A stretch of DNA of 64,000 nt from Pseudomonas sp. Choline-02u-1 (GTDB taxonomy: Bacteria > Pseudomonadota > Gammaproteobacteria > Pseudomonadales > Pseudomonadaceae): assembly GCF_002836515.1 (NCBI RefSeq), contig NZ_PJBC01000004.1:1-64000 (forward strand). Direction: 5' to 3'. Made by a program: the position numbers and the translations under genes. The notes under the pieces are model-generated. The model searched no databases, was not told the origin of the DNA, and was given only the letters and a program-made list of their open reading frames with translations. Of this stretch, positions 33,624 through 42,201 are shown one piece after another; the stretch's first letter is position 1, and every line of letters begins with the position of its first letter.

Positions 33624-35570
33624 GTGAGCGAACTCATTCGCGTACCTGACATCGGCAGCGGTGAAGGTGAAGTAATTGAACTGTTTGTGAAGGTCGGCGA
33701 CCGCATCGAAGCCGACCAGAGCATCCTGACCCTGGAATCGGACAAGGCCAGCATGGAAGTGCCGGCCCCGAAAGCCGGCGTCATCAAAAGCCTGAAAGTG
33801 AAGCTGGGCGACCGTCTGAAAGAAGGCGACGAACTGCTCGAGCTGGAAGTCGAGGGCGCTGCTGAAGCGGCCCCTGCACCTGCCGCTGCTCCTGCGAAAG
33901 CCGAAGAGAAACCGGCGGCCGCACCTGTTGCTGCCGCGCCTGCTGCTGCTCCTGCTGCCGCTTCGGTACAGCAAGTGCACGTGCCGGACATCGGTTCGTC
34001 GGGCAAGGCACAGATCATCGAGATCCAGGTCAAGGTCGGCGACAGCGTCGAAGCTGATCAATCGCTGATCACCCTGGAATCCGACAAGGCGAGCATGGAA
34101 ATCCCGTCGCCTGCCGCTGGCGTGGTCAAGGCCATCAGCGTCAAGCTCAACGACGAGGTCGGCACTGGCGACCTGATTCTGGATCTGGAAGTGGCGGGTG
34201 CTGCGGCGCCTGCTGCAGCCGCTCCGGCCCAGGCTGCCGCGCCTGCCGCCGCCGCTGCGCCAGCTCCGGCTGCTGCCCCGGCGGTACCGGTCGCCGACAG
34301 CGTTCAGGACATCCACGTTCCGGACATCGGTTCGGCCGGCAAGGCCAAGATCATCGAAGTGCTGGTCAAGGCCGGCGACACCGTCGAAGCCGACCAGTCG
34401 TTGATCACCCTGGAATCCGACAAGGCGAGCATGGAAATTCCATCGCCTGCCGCTGGCGTGGTCGAAAGCGTTTCGATCAAGCTGGATGATGAAGTCGGTA
34501 CCGGCGACCTGATCCTCAAGCTGAAAGTCAAAGGCGCGGCGCCTGCTGCTGCTTCGGCTCCAGCGGCCGCTGCTGCACCGAGCGCTCCGGCACCTGCCGC
34601 TGCCCCGGCTGCCGCTGCACCTGCTGCTGCCGCACCGGCCAAGCCAGGCGCGAAAGTTCACGCAGGTCCCGCCGTGCGTCAACTGGCCCGTGAGTTCGGC
34701 GTCGAGCTGAGCGCTGTTGGCGCCAGCGGTCCGCACGGTCGCATCCTCAAGGAAGACGTGCAGGTTTACGTCAAGGCGATGATGCAAAAGGCCAAGGAAG
34801 CACCGGCCGCTGCTGGCGGCGCAACCGGTGGCGCGGGCATCCCGCCGATTCCGGTCGTCGATTTCAGCCGTTTCGGTGAAATCGAAGAAGTGCCAATGAC
34901 TCGCCTGATGCAAGTCGGCGCTGCCAACCTGCACCGCAGCTGGCTGAACGTGCCACACGTCACGCAATTCGACTCGGCGGACATCACCGAGCTGGAAGCT
35001 TTCCGTGTTGCACAGAAGGCCGTAGCCGAGAAGGCTGGCGTCAAACTGACCATCCTGCCGCTGCTGCTCAAGACTTGCGCGCACCTGCTCAAGGAACTGC
35101 CGGACTTCAACAGTTCGCTGGCGCCAAGCGGCAAGGCGATCATCCGCAAGAAATACGTGAACATCGGCTTCGCCGTCGACACTCCGGATGGCCTGCTCGT
35201 GCCGGTGATCAAGAACGTCGACCAGAAGAGCCTGTTGCAACTTGCTGCCGAAGCGGCTTCGCTGGCTGAAAAGGCCCGCACCAAGAAGCTGTCCTCGGAC
35301 GAGATGCAAGGCGCCTGCTTCACCATTTCCAGCCTCGGCCACATTGGCGGTACCGGCTTCACGCCGATCGTCAACGCGCCGGAAGTGGCGATTCTCGGTG
35401 TGTCCAAGGCAACCATCCAGCCAGTCTGGGACGGCAAAGCCTTCCAGCCGAAACTGATGCTGCCGCTGTCGCTGTCCTACGATCACCGTGTGATCAACGG
35501 CGCTGCAGCCGCACGCTTCACCCAGCGTCTGGGCAGCCTGTTGGGCGACATCCGCACCATCCTGCTGTAA
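33624..35570 (+). CDS. aceF: Pyruvate dehydrogenase E2, dihydrolipoamide acetyltransferase with three lipoyl domains
   Basis: The 648-residue protein starts at GTG behind GAGGAGA. Three lipoyl domains lie at about 2-75, 117-190 and 229-302, each with an ESDKASME loop; the lipoylated lysines are Lys41, Lys155 and Lys267. Ala/Pro-rich linkers separate them. The E1/E3-binding domain follows (AGPAVRQLAREFGVELSAVG). The C-terminal catalytic domain ends with LSYDHRVINGAAAARF, holding the catalytic His. E2 forms the core of the pyruvate dehydrogenase complex and makes acetyl-CoA. Domains 2 and 3 are nearly identical even at DNA level. No E3 (lpd) gene follows; two hairpins end the operon. Confidence 0.96.
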   Translation: MSELIRVPDIGSGEGEVIELFVKVGDRIEADQSILTLESDKASMEVPAPKAGVIKSLKVKLGDRLKEGDELLELEVEGAAEAAPAPAAAPAKAEEKPAAAPVAAAPAAAPAAASVQQVHVPDIGSSGKAQIIEIQVKVGDSVEADQSLITLESDKASMEIPSPAAGVVKAISVKLNDEVGTGDLILDLEVAGAAAPAAAAPAQAAAPAAAAAPAPAAAPAVPVADSVQDIHVPDIGSAGKAKIIEVLVKAGDTVEADQSLITLESDKASMEIPSPAAGVVESVSIKLDDEVGTGDLILKLKVKGAAPAAASAPAAAAAPSAPAPAAAPAAAAPAAAAPAKPGAKVHAGPAVRQLAREFGVELSAVGASGPHGRILKEDVQVYVKAMMQKAKEAPAAAGGATGGAGIPPIPVVDFSRFGEIEEVPMTRLMQVGAANLHRSWLNVPHVTQFDSADITELEAFRVAQKAVAEKAGVKLTILPLLLKTCAHLLKELPDFNSSLAPSGKAIIRKKYVNIGFAVDTPDGLLVPVIKNVDQKSLLQLAAEAASLAEKARTKKLSSDEMQGACFTISSLGHIGGTGFTPIVNAPEVAILGVSKATIQPVWDGKAFQPKLMLPLSLSYDHRVINGAAAARFTQRLGSLLGDIRTILL

Positions 35571-35576
35571 CTCGAA

Positions 35577-35604
35577 CGGCCCTCCGGCAACGGAGGGCCG
35601 TTTG
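35577..35604 (+). terminator. Hairpin after aceF
   Basis: An inverted repeat of ACGGCCCTCCG and CGGAGGGCCGT across a short loop begins a few bases after the aceF stop and is followed by a short T-run. It probably acts with the stronger terminator at 35641. Confidence 0.7.
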
Positions 35605-35640
35605 CTGCACCCTTTCGAGCGCCACACGCTCGTACCTCAA

Positions 35641-35669
35641 CCCCGCCAGTCTGGCGGGGCTTTTTTTTG
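35641..35669 (+). terminator. Strong rho-independent terminator of the aceEF operon
   Basis: CCCCGCCAG and CTGGCGGGG form a tight 9-bp stem followed immediately by eight T residues. The remaining 35670-35848 is relatively AT-rich and probably carries the promoter of the PhoD-like gene; no other gene is visible there. Confidence 0.9.
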
Positions 35670-35848
35670 CCTGAAATAAACCGGCCAGCGTCTTTTTCCC
35701 ACAACCTGCGCTGACGTCGGCCACAAGCCTGGTCCACTTAACGCCAATATTTTCCATCGCCGCCCAACTAACCTCTGCTCAGGAAAGTTGAACCAACGCA
35801 CGACGTTTATTTATTTCTTATTACTCCAACTTTCGAATGGAATCGATC

Positions 35849-37246
35849 ATGTTCAAACCGACCATTGGCCCGATCGTGGGCCACGCCACAACTAGCGAAA
35901 TACGAATTTTTATTCGCGGCGAACAGCAGGACAAAAAGAGAGTGTTTGCCGGAGTGCGCGCCCGTAAAGCCGGCGCGGACAAATGGTCTAACAGCGTATT
36001 TGCAATTTTGCATCCAGCCAATGACATGTCGGGGGTGCTGGCCCTGCAGGACCTCGAAGCCGACTGTGAATATGAATACCAGGCTGGCTGGCTGAGCCCA
36101 ATGAATCCGGTGCATACCATCGACACCGTAATAGAGTTTCCACTGCAGTGGCCGCGACAACTCTACCGTTTCCGTACTCGCACCGCGCAGGCCAGCCAGC
36201 CCCGGGGCTTTATTGTCGGCTCGTGCCGTTATCTGCGGATCACCGCCGGCATCGCTTCGTTACCGCAACTGGGCGACCGCATCTTTGGCTCGATCAGCCG
36301 ACTCATCGAAAACAGCCAGTTACCGGTGAGCGCGATGATCATGACCGGGGACCAAGTGTATGTAGATGATTTGAATATGATTGCGCCGGATCGCGAAGCA
36401 AAAGATATCCTGAGAAAATATCGAACGGCGTTTTCGCAACCGAATATTCAACGACTGATGTCCAATACATCGACTTACATGATGCTCGACGATCATGAAA
36501 TCGAAGATAACTGGCCCGCCAAAGCCAGCGCAGCGGACGCGGACTTATATCGCAACGCCATGGCCGCTTATGAACTTTACCAAGCCAGCCACAGCCCGGT
36601 TTATGCATGTAACGGTAAAGGCCAGATAGATCGGGATACGCTGAAGCATTACTGGTATCAGTTCGGCGACAGCGATATCGCCTGGTTCGTCACCGACAGC
36701 CGAACCCGACGCAACCTGTCGAAAGAAGATCGACGCATTCTCGACATCGAGCAGGAGGAGGCGTTGCTGCAATGGCTGATCCACAGCCCGGCAAGGGTGA
36801 AGTTCGTGGTGACCAGCGTGATGTTCTATCCCGATCGCAGATTCAACGGTGACGATGCGTGGAAAGCATTCCCCGAACAGCGTCTGCGTCTGCTGGAAAC
36901 CATTCGCAGCCACCGGATCAAGAACGTGGTGTTCGTCTCCGGCGACGTCCATGGCTCGCTGACCAGTCGCCTGAGTCATAGCGAAGATGCCGATTTCGAA
37001 GTGCATACCATCGTCTCCTCGCCGTTGCACAACAGCAAATTGCTGCCGTATGCCAGGGCCTCGACATTCATCCTCGATCAACCGCTGGTGCGCACGGCGG
37101 CCGGGGATTATCGGCACGAGCTGACCAGTGCGGTGGTGAGCCAGGACAATTTTGCGCATGTGATGGTCGAGACTGATCAGATTCTGGTCAAGTATCACGA
37201 TCGTGAAGGCAAACTGCTGCAGTCGATTGCGATAAAACTGCGCTGA
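35849..37246 (+). CDS. PhoD-like metallophosphatase without signal peptide
   Basis: A protein of about 465 residues. The metal-binding blocks of the alkaline phosphatase D family are in order: GFIVGSCRY, AMIMTGDQVYVDD, YMMLDDHEIEDNW, and VVFVSGDVHGSLTSRLSH, giving the expected Asp, Asn and His ligands. Classical PhoD proteins are exported by Tat; here the N-terminus MFKPTIGPIVGHATTSEIRI has no signal peptide, so it looks cytoplasmic. The ATG at 35849 is preferred over 35837 because GGAA precedes it. The first third is less GC-rich than its neighbours. It separates aceF from dipA, which are adjacent in P. aeruginosa as I recall, so it is probably an insertion in this lineage. The substrate is unknown. 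Confidence 0.82.
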   Translation: MFKPTIGPIVGHATTSEIRIFIRGEQQDKKRVFAGVRARKAGADKWSNSVFAILHPANDMSGVLALQDLEADCEYEYQAGWLSPMNPVHTIDTVIEFPLQWPRQLYRFRTRTAQASQPRGFIVGSCRYLRITAGIASLPQLGDRIFGSISRLIENSQLPVSAMIMTGDQVYVDDLNMIAPDREAKDILRKYRTAFSQPNIQRLMSNTSTYMMLDDHEIEDNWPAKASAADADLYRNAMAAYELYQASHSPVYACNGKGQIDRDTLKHYWYQFGDSDIAWFVTDSRTRRNLSKEDRRILDIEQEEALLQWLIHSPARVKFVVTSVMFYPDRRFNGDDAWKAFPEQRLRLLETIRSHRIKNVVFVSGDVHGSLTSRLSHSEDADFEVHTIVSSPLHNSKLLPYARASTFILDQPLVRTAAGDYRHELTSAVVSQDNFAHVMVETDQILVKYHDREGKLLQSIAIKLR

Positions 37247-37251
37247 GCCTT

Positions 37252-37328
37252 TAAAGATCGCAGCCTTCGGCAGCTCCCACAAAAGGCCCATTCCGCTGTT
37301 GGAACTGCCCAAGGCGGGCGATCTTTTG
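37252..37328. repeat. Long inverted repeat, AGATCGCAGC family, copy 3 (diverged)
   Basis: AAAGATCGCAGCCTTCGGCA at about 37253 pairs imperfectly with the right arm ending GGGCGATCTTTTG at 37328. The right arm has lost several core bases. It starts 6 bases after the PhoD-like stop codon. The rest of 37329-37500 is presumably the dipA leader; nothing else is seen. Confidence 0.7.
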
Positions 37329-37500
37329 TTCATTTCAGTCATGCACTGGAGAAATGTTCACTGCAGCCGACATATTCTTATAGCACTTGGCCTTCATCTC
37401 TCTTGTCAGTCGGTGCCGCAATGATGCAACCTTGCCGCAGCCAACAGACAAGAGGGCGAGAGCCCGGCGCATTCAGCATATTTCCAAGCGAGTTCCCTTC

Positions 37501-40197
37501 ATGAAGAGCCAACCCGATGCCGCCAGCCGTATGGCGGCCGAGGTAGTGACGCAGTTGCCTGTGCCCTCGCGGCTCGGCATGCTGCGTTTCGAGCGCTTGA
37601 ATGAAGCCAGTTGGGCGATGCTGTTCCTTGATCCCAATTGCGAACGCCAGTTCGGCCAGCCGGCCGTCGAGCTCTGCGCGCTGGTCGGCTCGCCCTACGC
37701 CAGCCTGATGGAACCCGAGGCGCGCTACCAACTGCACGACGCGATCCAGCAGCAGCTGAGCAAAAGCGCGCATTACGTGGTGCGCTACACCCTGCACACC
37801 GCCGCCGGCGCGTTGAACATCCTCGAGTTGGGCGAAGCCTACAAACAGCACAACCGGCATTTGCTGCGCGGCTACCTGCTGGCGGTCGACGAGGTGTTCG
37901 ACGAACCCCTGGCACCGCCTTCGGTGGATCTGGAAACCCAGAACTCACGCCTGCAAATCGCTCTTGAGCTGAACCAGCGCGCCCAGCAGGAACAACTGCA
38001 GCATCTGGAACGCGTGCGCGCCCAGCAGGATCTGATTCTGCTGCTCGCGCGCCAGCGCTACAGCACGCATAACTCGCTGCAGGAAGCTGCCGAACTGATC
38101 ACCCGCTGCGCCTGCGATATCTACGAAATCGACTGCGCCAGCCTGTGGAACCTCGAAGGCCAGCGCTTGCTGCCGATCTCCGCCTACCATCGTGCGACCC
38201 AGGAATATCTGCTGCCGGAGCCGATCGATATCAGCGGCTTCCCCGATTACATGGAAGCGCTGCACAGCAGCCGCGCCATTGATGCGCACAATGCCATGCA
38301 CGACCCGCGCACCCGCGAGATGGCTGAGGCGATGCGTGCGCGTGACGTCAACGCCATGCTTGACGCCAGCATTCGCGTCGATGGGCAGGTGGTCGGCGTG
38401 CTGTGTCTGGAACAGACCGGCGTCACCCGTGCCTGGCAGTCCGATGAAATCGCCTTTGCCGGTGAGCTGGCCGACCAGTTCGCGCAAGTGATCAACAACC
38501 ACAACCGTCGTACCGCCACCAGCGCCCTGCACCTGTTTCAGCGCGCGGTCGAGCAGAGCGCCAACGCCTTTTTGCTGGTCAATTGCGACGGCGTCGTCGA
38601 ATACGTCAACCCGAGCTTCACTGCCATTACCCAGTACACCACCGAGGAAGTCCACGGCCAGCGCCTGTCGGAATTGCCAGCGCTGGAAAACCTCAGCGAG
38701 CTGCTGTTCGACGCGCCCTCGGCGCTGGCCCAGAGCAACAGCTGGCAGGGCGAATTCAAGAGCCGGCGCAAGAACCTCGAACCGTACTGGGGGCAGTTAT
38801 CGATTTCCAAGGTCTACGGCGACAACCGTGAGCTGACGCATTACATCGGCATCTACGAAGACATCACTCAGACCAAACTGGCGCAGCAACGTATCGAGCG
38901 CCTGGCTTACACCGACAACCTGACCAACCTGGGCAACCGTCCGGCGTTCATCCGCAATCTCGATGAGCGTTTTGCCCGCGACAGCGATACGCCAATCAGC
39001 CTGCTGCTGGTGGACATCGACAATTTCAAGCGCATCAACGACAGCCTGGGTCATCAGACCGGCGACAAACTGTTGATCAGCCTCGCCCGGCGCCTGCGCA
39101 ATAGCCTCAGCCCGAGTGGCAGCCTTGCGCGTTTCGCCAGTAACGAATTCGCTGTGTTGCTCGACGACACCGACCTTGAAGCAGGGCAGCAGATTGCCAG
39201 CCAATTGCTGATGACCCTCGACAAGCCGATGTTCGTCGACAACCAGTTGATCAGCGTCACCGGCTCCGTGGGCCTGGCCTGCGCGCCGCTGCACGGGCGC
39301 GATCCGCAAACCCTGATGCGCAACGCCGGTCTGGCGCTGCACAAGGCCAAGGCCAACGGCAAACATCAATTGCAGGTGTTCACTGAAGCGCTGAACGCCG
39401 AAGCCAGTTACAAACTGTTCGTCGAGAACAACCTGCGCCGCGCCCTCACGCAGAACGAACTGGACGTGTTCTACCAGCCCAAGCTGTGCCTGCGCAGTGG
39501 TCGTCTGCTGGGCATGGAAGCGCTGTTGCGCTGGAACCACCCGGAACGCGGCATGATCCGCCCGGACCAGTTCATCAGCGTCGCCGAGGAAACCGGCCTG
39601 ATCATTCCGATCGGCAAGTGGATCGCCCGCCAGGCCTGCCGCATGAGCAAATCCTTGACCGCCGCCGGCCTGGGCAATCTGCAAGTAGCGATCAATCTTT
39701 CGCCGAAACAGTTCTCCGATCCGGACCTGGTCGCTTCCATCGCCAACATCCTCAGGGAAGAAGCGCTGCCGGCCAATCTGCTCGAACTGGAGCTGACCGA
39801 AGGCCTGCTGCTGGAAGCCACCGAAGACACGCATTTGCAGCTCGACCAGCTCAAGCGTCTGGGCCTGACCCTGGCCATGGACGACTTCGGCACCGGGTAC
39901 TCGTCGCTGAGCTATCTGAAGAAATTCCCGATCGACATCATCAAGATCGATCGCAGCTTCATCCATGAAATCCCCGACAACCAGGACGACATGGAAATTA
40001 CCTCTGCGGTTATCGCCATGGCTCATAACCTGAAACTCAAGGTTGTGGCTGAAGGCATCGAAACTGCCGAGCAACTGGCGTTCCTGCGCCGGCATCGATG
40101 CGACGTCGGCCAGGGTTATCTGTTCGACCGGCCAATCCCCGGCGATGAGCTGATCAAAGCGCTCAAGCGCTACCCGCGCGGGCCGCTCTGCCTCTAA
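37501..40197 (+). CDS. dipA: Cyclic-di-GMP phosphodiesterase DipA-like (GAF-PAS-degenerate GGDEF-EAL)
   Basis: The 898-residue protein starts at MKSQPDAASRM; an upstream extension to 37387 has no support. An N-terminal PAS-like region is followed by a coiled stretch (LQIALELNQRAQQEQLQHLE), a GAF domain near 185-330 and a PAS domain near 345-465 (RAVEQSANAFLLVNCDGVVE). The GGDEF domain has ASNEF at residues 546-550 and so is unlikely to make c-di-GMP. The EAL domain keeps Glu673-Ala-Leu in LGMEALLRWNHPERG, and also DDFGTGYSSLSYLK and VVAEGIET, so it should be an active phosphodiesterase. PA5017 (DipA/Pch) has the same position before msrA and, as I recall, the same ASNEF. It promotes biofilm dispersal. 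Confidence 0.92.
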   Translation: MKSQPDAASRMAAEVVTQLPVPSRLGMLRFERLNEASWAMLFLDPNCERQFGQPAVELCALVGSPYASLMEPEARYQLHDAIQQQLSKSAHYVVRYTLHTAAGALNILELGEAYKQHNRHLLRGYLLAVDEVFDEPLAPPSVDLETQNSRLQIALELNQRAQQEQLQHLERVRAQQDLILLLARQRYSTHNSLQEAAELITRCACDIYEIDCASLWNLEGQRLLPISAYHRATQEYLLPEPIDISGFPDYMEALHSSRAIDAHNAMHDPRTREMAEAMRARDVNAMLDASIRVDGQVVGVLCLEQTGVTRAWQSDEIAFAGELADQFAQVINNHNRRTATSALHLFQRAVEQSANAFLLVNCDGVVEYVNPSFTAITQYTTEEVHGQRLSELPALENLSELLFDAPSALAQSNSWQGEFKSRRKNLEPYWGQLSISKVYGDNRELTHYIGIYEDITQTKLAQQRIERLAYTDNLTNLGNRPAFIRNLDERFARDSDTPISLLLVDIDNFKRINDSLGHQTGDKLLISLARRLRNSLSPSGSLARFASNEFAVLLDDTDLEAGQQIASQLLMTLDKPMFVDNQLISVTGSVGLACAPLHGRDPQTLMRNAGLALHKAKANGKHQLQVFTEALNAEASYKLFVENNLRRALTQNELDVFYQPKLCLRSGRLLGMEALLRWNHPERGMIRPDQFISVAEETGLIIPIGKWIARQACRMSKSLTAAGLGNLQVAINLSPKQFSDPDLVASIANILREEALPANLLELELTEGLLLEATEDTHLQLDQLKRLGLTLAMDDFGTGYSSLSYLKKFPIDIIKIDRSFIHEIPDNQDDMEITSAVIAMAHNLKLKVVAEGIETAEQLAFLRRHRCDVGQGYLFDRPIPGDELIKALKRYPRGPLCL

Positions 40198-40234
40198 CCC
40201 CTCTACCCCATTCTCGCCATAACATGCCGCCCCC

Positions 40235-40319
40235 TGTAGGAGCTGCCGAAGGCTGCGATCTTTTGATCTGGTTTTTAAAAAGCAAAATCAAAAGATCGCA
40301 GCCTTCGGCAGCTCCTACA
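40235..40319. repeat. Long inverted repeat, AGATCGCAGC family, copy 4 (reversed orientation)
   Basis: Left arm TGTAGGAGCTGCCGAAGGCT (40235) ending GATCTTTTGATC, then right arm GATCAAAAGATCGCAGCC ending GCTCCTACA (40319). The arms are perfect over about 34 bases. Compared with copies at 41075, 52383 and 54352, the two arms are in the opposite order (AAAAGATC ends face inward). It lies between dipA and msrA. Confidence 0.85.
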
Positions 40320-40399
40320 TTGGGTAGTGATTAACCGGGCATCATTCGGCACACTGGCGGTCTGACTTTTTACCTCCAACCTGACTGAGAGGAACGATC

Positions 40400-41065
40400 A
40401 TGGTTCTGCGCTCGGAAATTCTGGTGAACAAAAACGTGCTACCAACCAAAGAACAAGCCCTGCCCGGCCGCGAAACCCCGATGACCCTGCCGGAAAAACA
40501 CTTCGTCTTCGAAGACACGGCGCTGCTCGGTCCATTCTTTCAGGACGTCGATTTTGCGATTTTCGGGCTCGGTTGCTTCTGTGGTGCGGAACGACGCTTC
40601 TGGCAGCGCGAAGGCGTGGTCAGCACCGTGGTCGGTTACGCCGGCGGCTTCACGCCAAACCCGACGTATGAAGAAGTCTGCTCAGGCCTGACCGGCCACG
40701 CCGAAGTGGTATTGGTGGTGTATGACAAGGCCCAAGTCAGTTATGAAGAACTGCTGGCGATGTTCTGGGAATTGCACAACCCGACTCAGGGCATGCGGCA
40801 GGGCAACGACATCGGCACCCAGTATCGCTCGGTGATCTACGCCACCACGCCAGAGCAACTGGATGCCGCGCTGAAGAGCAAAGACGTGTATCAGGCTGAA
40901 CTGGCCAAGGCCGGTCTCGGTGAAATCAGCACCGAGATCGATCAGGCCCCGACCGTGTACTTTGCCGAAGCCTATCACCAGCAGTATCTGGCGAAGAATC
41001 CGGAAGGTTACTGCGGGATTGGCGGCACTGGCGTTTGCATGCCACCGAGTCTGGCGGGTAATTAG
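40400..41065 (+). CDS. msrA: Peptide methionine sulfoxide reductase A with altered active-site motif
   Basis: The 221-residue protein reduces methionine-S-sulfoxide in oxidised proteins. The nucleophile is Cys59 in [18 protein letters not shown]. Other conserved blocks are [45 protein letters not shown] and the C-terminal resolving Cys in [14 protein letters not shown]. The usual motif is GCFW; here codon 61 is TGT (Cys) rather than TGG (Trp). The ATG is preceded by GAGAGGAA. It follows dipA, as in P. aeruginosa. Flanked on both sides by copies of the long inverted repeat, so it is probably monocistronic. Confidence 0.94.
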   Translation: MVLRSEILVNKNVLPTKEQALPGRETPMTLPEKHFVFEDTALLGPFFQDVDFAIFGLGCFCGAERRFWQREGVVSTVVGYAGGFTPNPTYEEVCSGLTGHAEVVLVVYDKAQVSYEELLAMFWELHNPTQGMRQGNDIGTQYRSVIYATTPEQLDAALKSKDVYQAELAKAGLGEISTEIDQAPTVYFAEAYHQQYLAKNPEGYCGIGGTGVCMPPSLAGN

Positions 41066-41074
41066 ATCCTGACA

Positions 41075-41160
41075 GCAAAAAATCGCAGCCTTCGGCAGCT
41101 CCTACAGGGAAACGAATTTCAACTGTAGGAGCTGCCGAAGGCTGCGATCTTTTGATCTTG
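41075..41160. repeat. Long inverted repeat, AGATCGCAGC family, copy 5
   Basis: AAAAAATCGCAGCCTTCGGC ... CTCCTACAG, a loop of about 17 bases containing AAACGAATTTCAA, then CTGTAGGAGCTG ... GCTGCGATCTTTTGATC. It occupies the space between the convergent stops of msrA and rlmJ. The loop sequence resembles those of copies 7 and 8. Confidence 0.85.
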
Positions 41161-41167
41161 CTGTTGA

Positions 41168-42007
41168 TCAGCTCTCGGCAATCAGCCAATCCATCTGCCA
41201 GCCACCCTGAGTCTGCCCCAGTTTCTTCGACAACCACGGCAGCAACTCACGCAATTCTTCCTCCAGCCCCCACGGCGGATTCGCAATCGCCATGCCCGAA
41301 CCGTTCAGGCTGTTCGGCGTGTCCAGCGGATGCACCAGCAACTCCACACGCAGCAACTTCGGCGCACCCGTGCCTGCCAGGTCCTGATAGAACCGCCGCA
41401 ATGCACGCTGATCCTTGACCGGGTACCAGATCGCTGCCACGGTCTGGCGCATGCGGCCGATGGCTTCTTTCATCGACGCCGCGCAGCGCTGCATCTCGTC
41501 CAGTTGCTCGAACGGCGGATCGATCAGCATCACCGCCCGCTTCTCCTGCACCGGCAACATCGCCCGCGCCACATGCCAGCCCTCGCCCAGGTGCACTTTC
41601 ACCCGGCGATCGCCGGCCATGTTGTCCTTGAGCAGCACGCCGTCTTCGGGGTGCTTCTCGTTGAGCATCACCCGATCCTGTGGCCGCGTCAGGCGCCGCG
41701 CCAGCTCCGGCGAACCCGGGTAAAAACGCAACTGGCCATCCGGATTCATCTCCTGCAGCACTTTCATATAGTCGGCGGTCAGCGCCGGCAGATCGGGCTG
41801 ATCCCACAACCGCGCAATGCCTTCCAGATACTCGCCGGTGCGGTTGGCCTGATCGCCCTGCAAGTCGTACAGACCGATGCCGGCGTGGCTGTCGAGATAG
41901 GCAAACGGCTGCTCCTTGCGCGACATCAGGGCAATGAGGCGGGTCAAGGTCAGGTGTTTGAACACATCGGCGTGATTGCCGGCATGGAAGGCGTGACGAT
42001 AATTCAT
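41168..42007 (-). CDS. rlmJ: 23S rRNA (adenine(2030)-N6)-methyltransferase
   Basis: The 279-residue protein starts MNYRHAFHAGNHADVFKHLT, the RlmJ (YhiR) signature. The SAM-binding region includes FAYLDSHAGIGLYDLQG, and the N6-adenine catalytic motif is AVMLIDPPFEQLDEM (DPPF). It methylates A2030 of 23S rRNA and is non-essential in E. coli. It is convergent with msrA. Upstream (42008-42080) is a short presumed promoter region, followed by an unrelated inverted repeat. Confidence 0.95.
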   Translation of the reverse strand: MNYRHAFHAGNHADVFKHLTLTRLIALMSRKEQPFAYLDSHAGIGLYDLQGDQANRTGEYLEGIARLWDQPDLPALTADYMKVLQEMNPDGQLRFYPGSPELARRLTRPQDRVMLNEKHPEDGVLLKDNMAGDRRVKVHLGEGWHVARAMLPVQEKRAVMLIDPPFEQLDEMQRCAASMKEAIGRMRQTVAAIWYPVKDQRALRRFYQDLAGTGAPKLLRVELLVHPLDTPNSLNGSGMAIANPPWGLEEELRELLPWLSKKLGQTQGGWQMDWLIAES

Positions 42008-42080
42008 GGCTGCTCCTGCGAGGGCCGCAAAGTTTACCTTTTACCGGGCGGCAAGTCAGGGGTTCGCAGCCGAGCGGACA

Positions 42081-42148
42081 AAAGCCTGCCCTCACCCTAA
42101 CCTTCTCCCTGTATGTACCCGATGGAGAGGGTTAGGGTGAGGGGCTTT
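42081..42148. repeat. Inverted repeat with CCTCACCCTAACC arms
   Basis: AAAGCCTGCCCTCACCCTAA at 42081 pairs with GGTTAGGGTGAGGGGCTTT ending at 42148, apart from one extra base, around about 27 bases. It belongs to neither of the two other repeat families in the window. It lies in the gap between the divergent rlmJ and Tai4-like genes. Confidence 0.75.
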
Positions 42149-42201
42149 GCTTTTATGGCATTACACTGGCTAAACATGAATGACAGGACGTCAAAAAACC
42201 C

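Noticed and set aside
33486..35627. Open frame of 713 codons antisense to aceF
   Set aside because: Its repeated composition mirrors the Ala/Pro linkers and lipoyl repeats of aceF. No independent motif.
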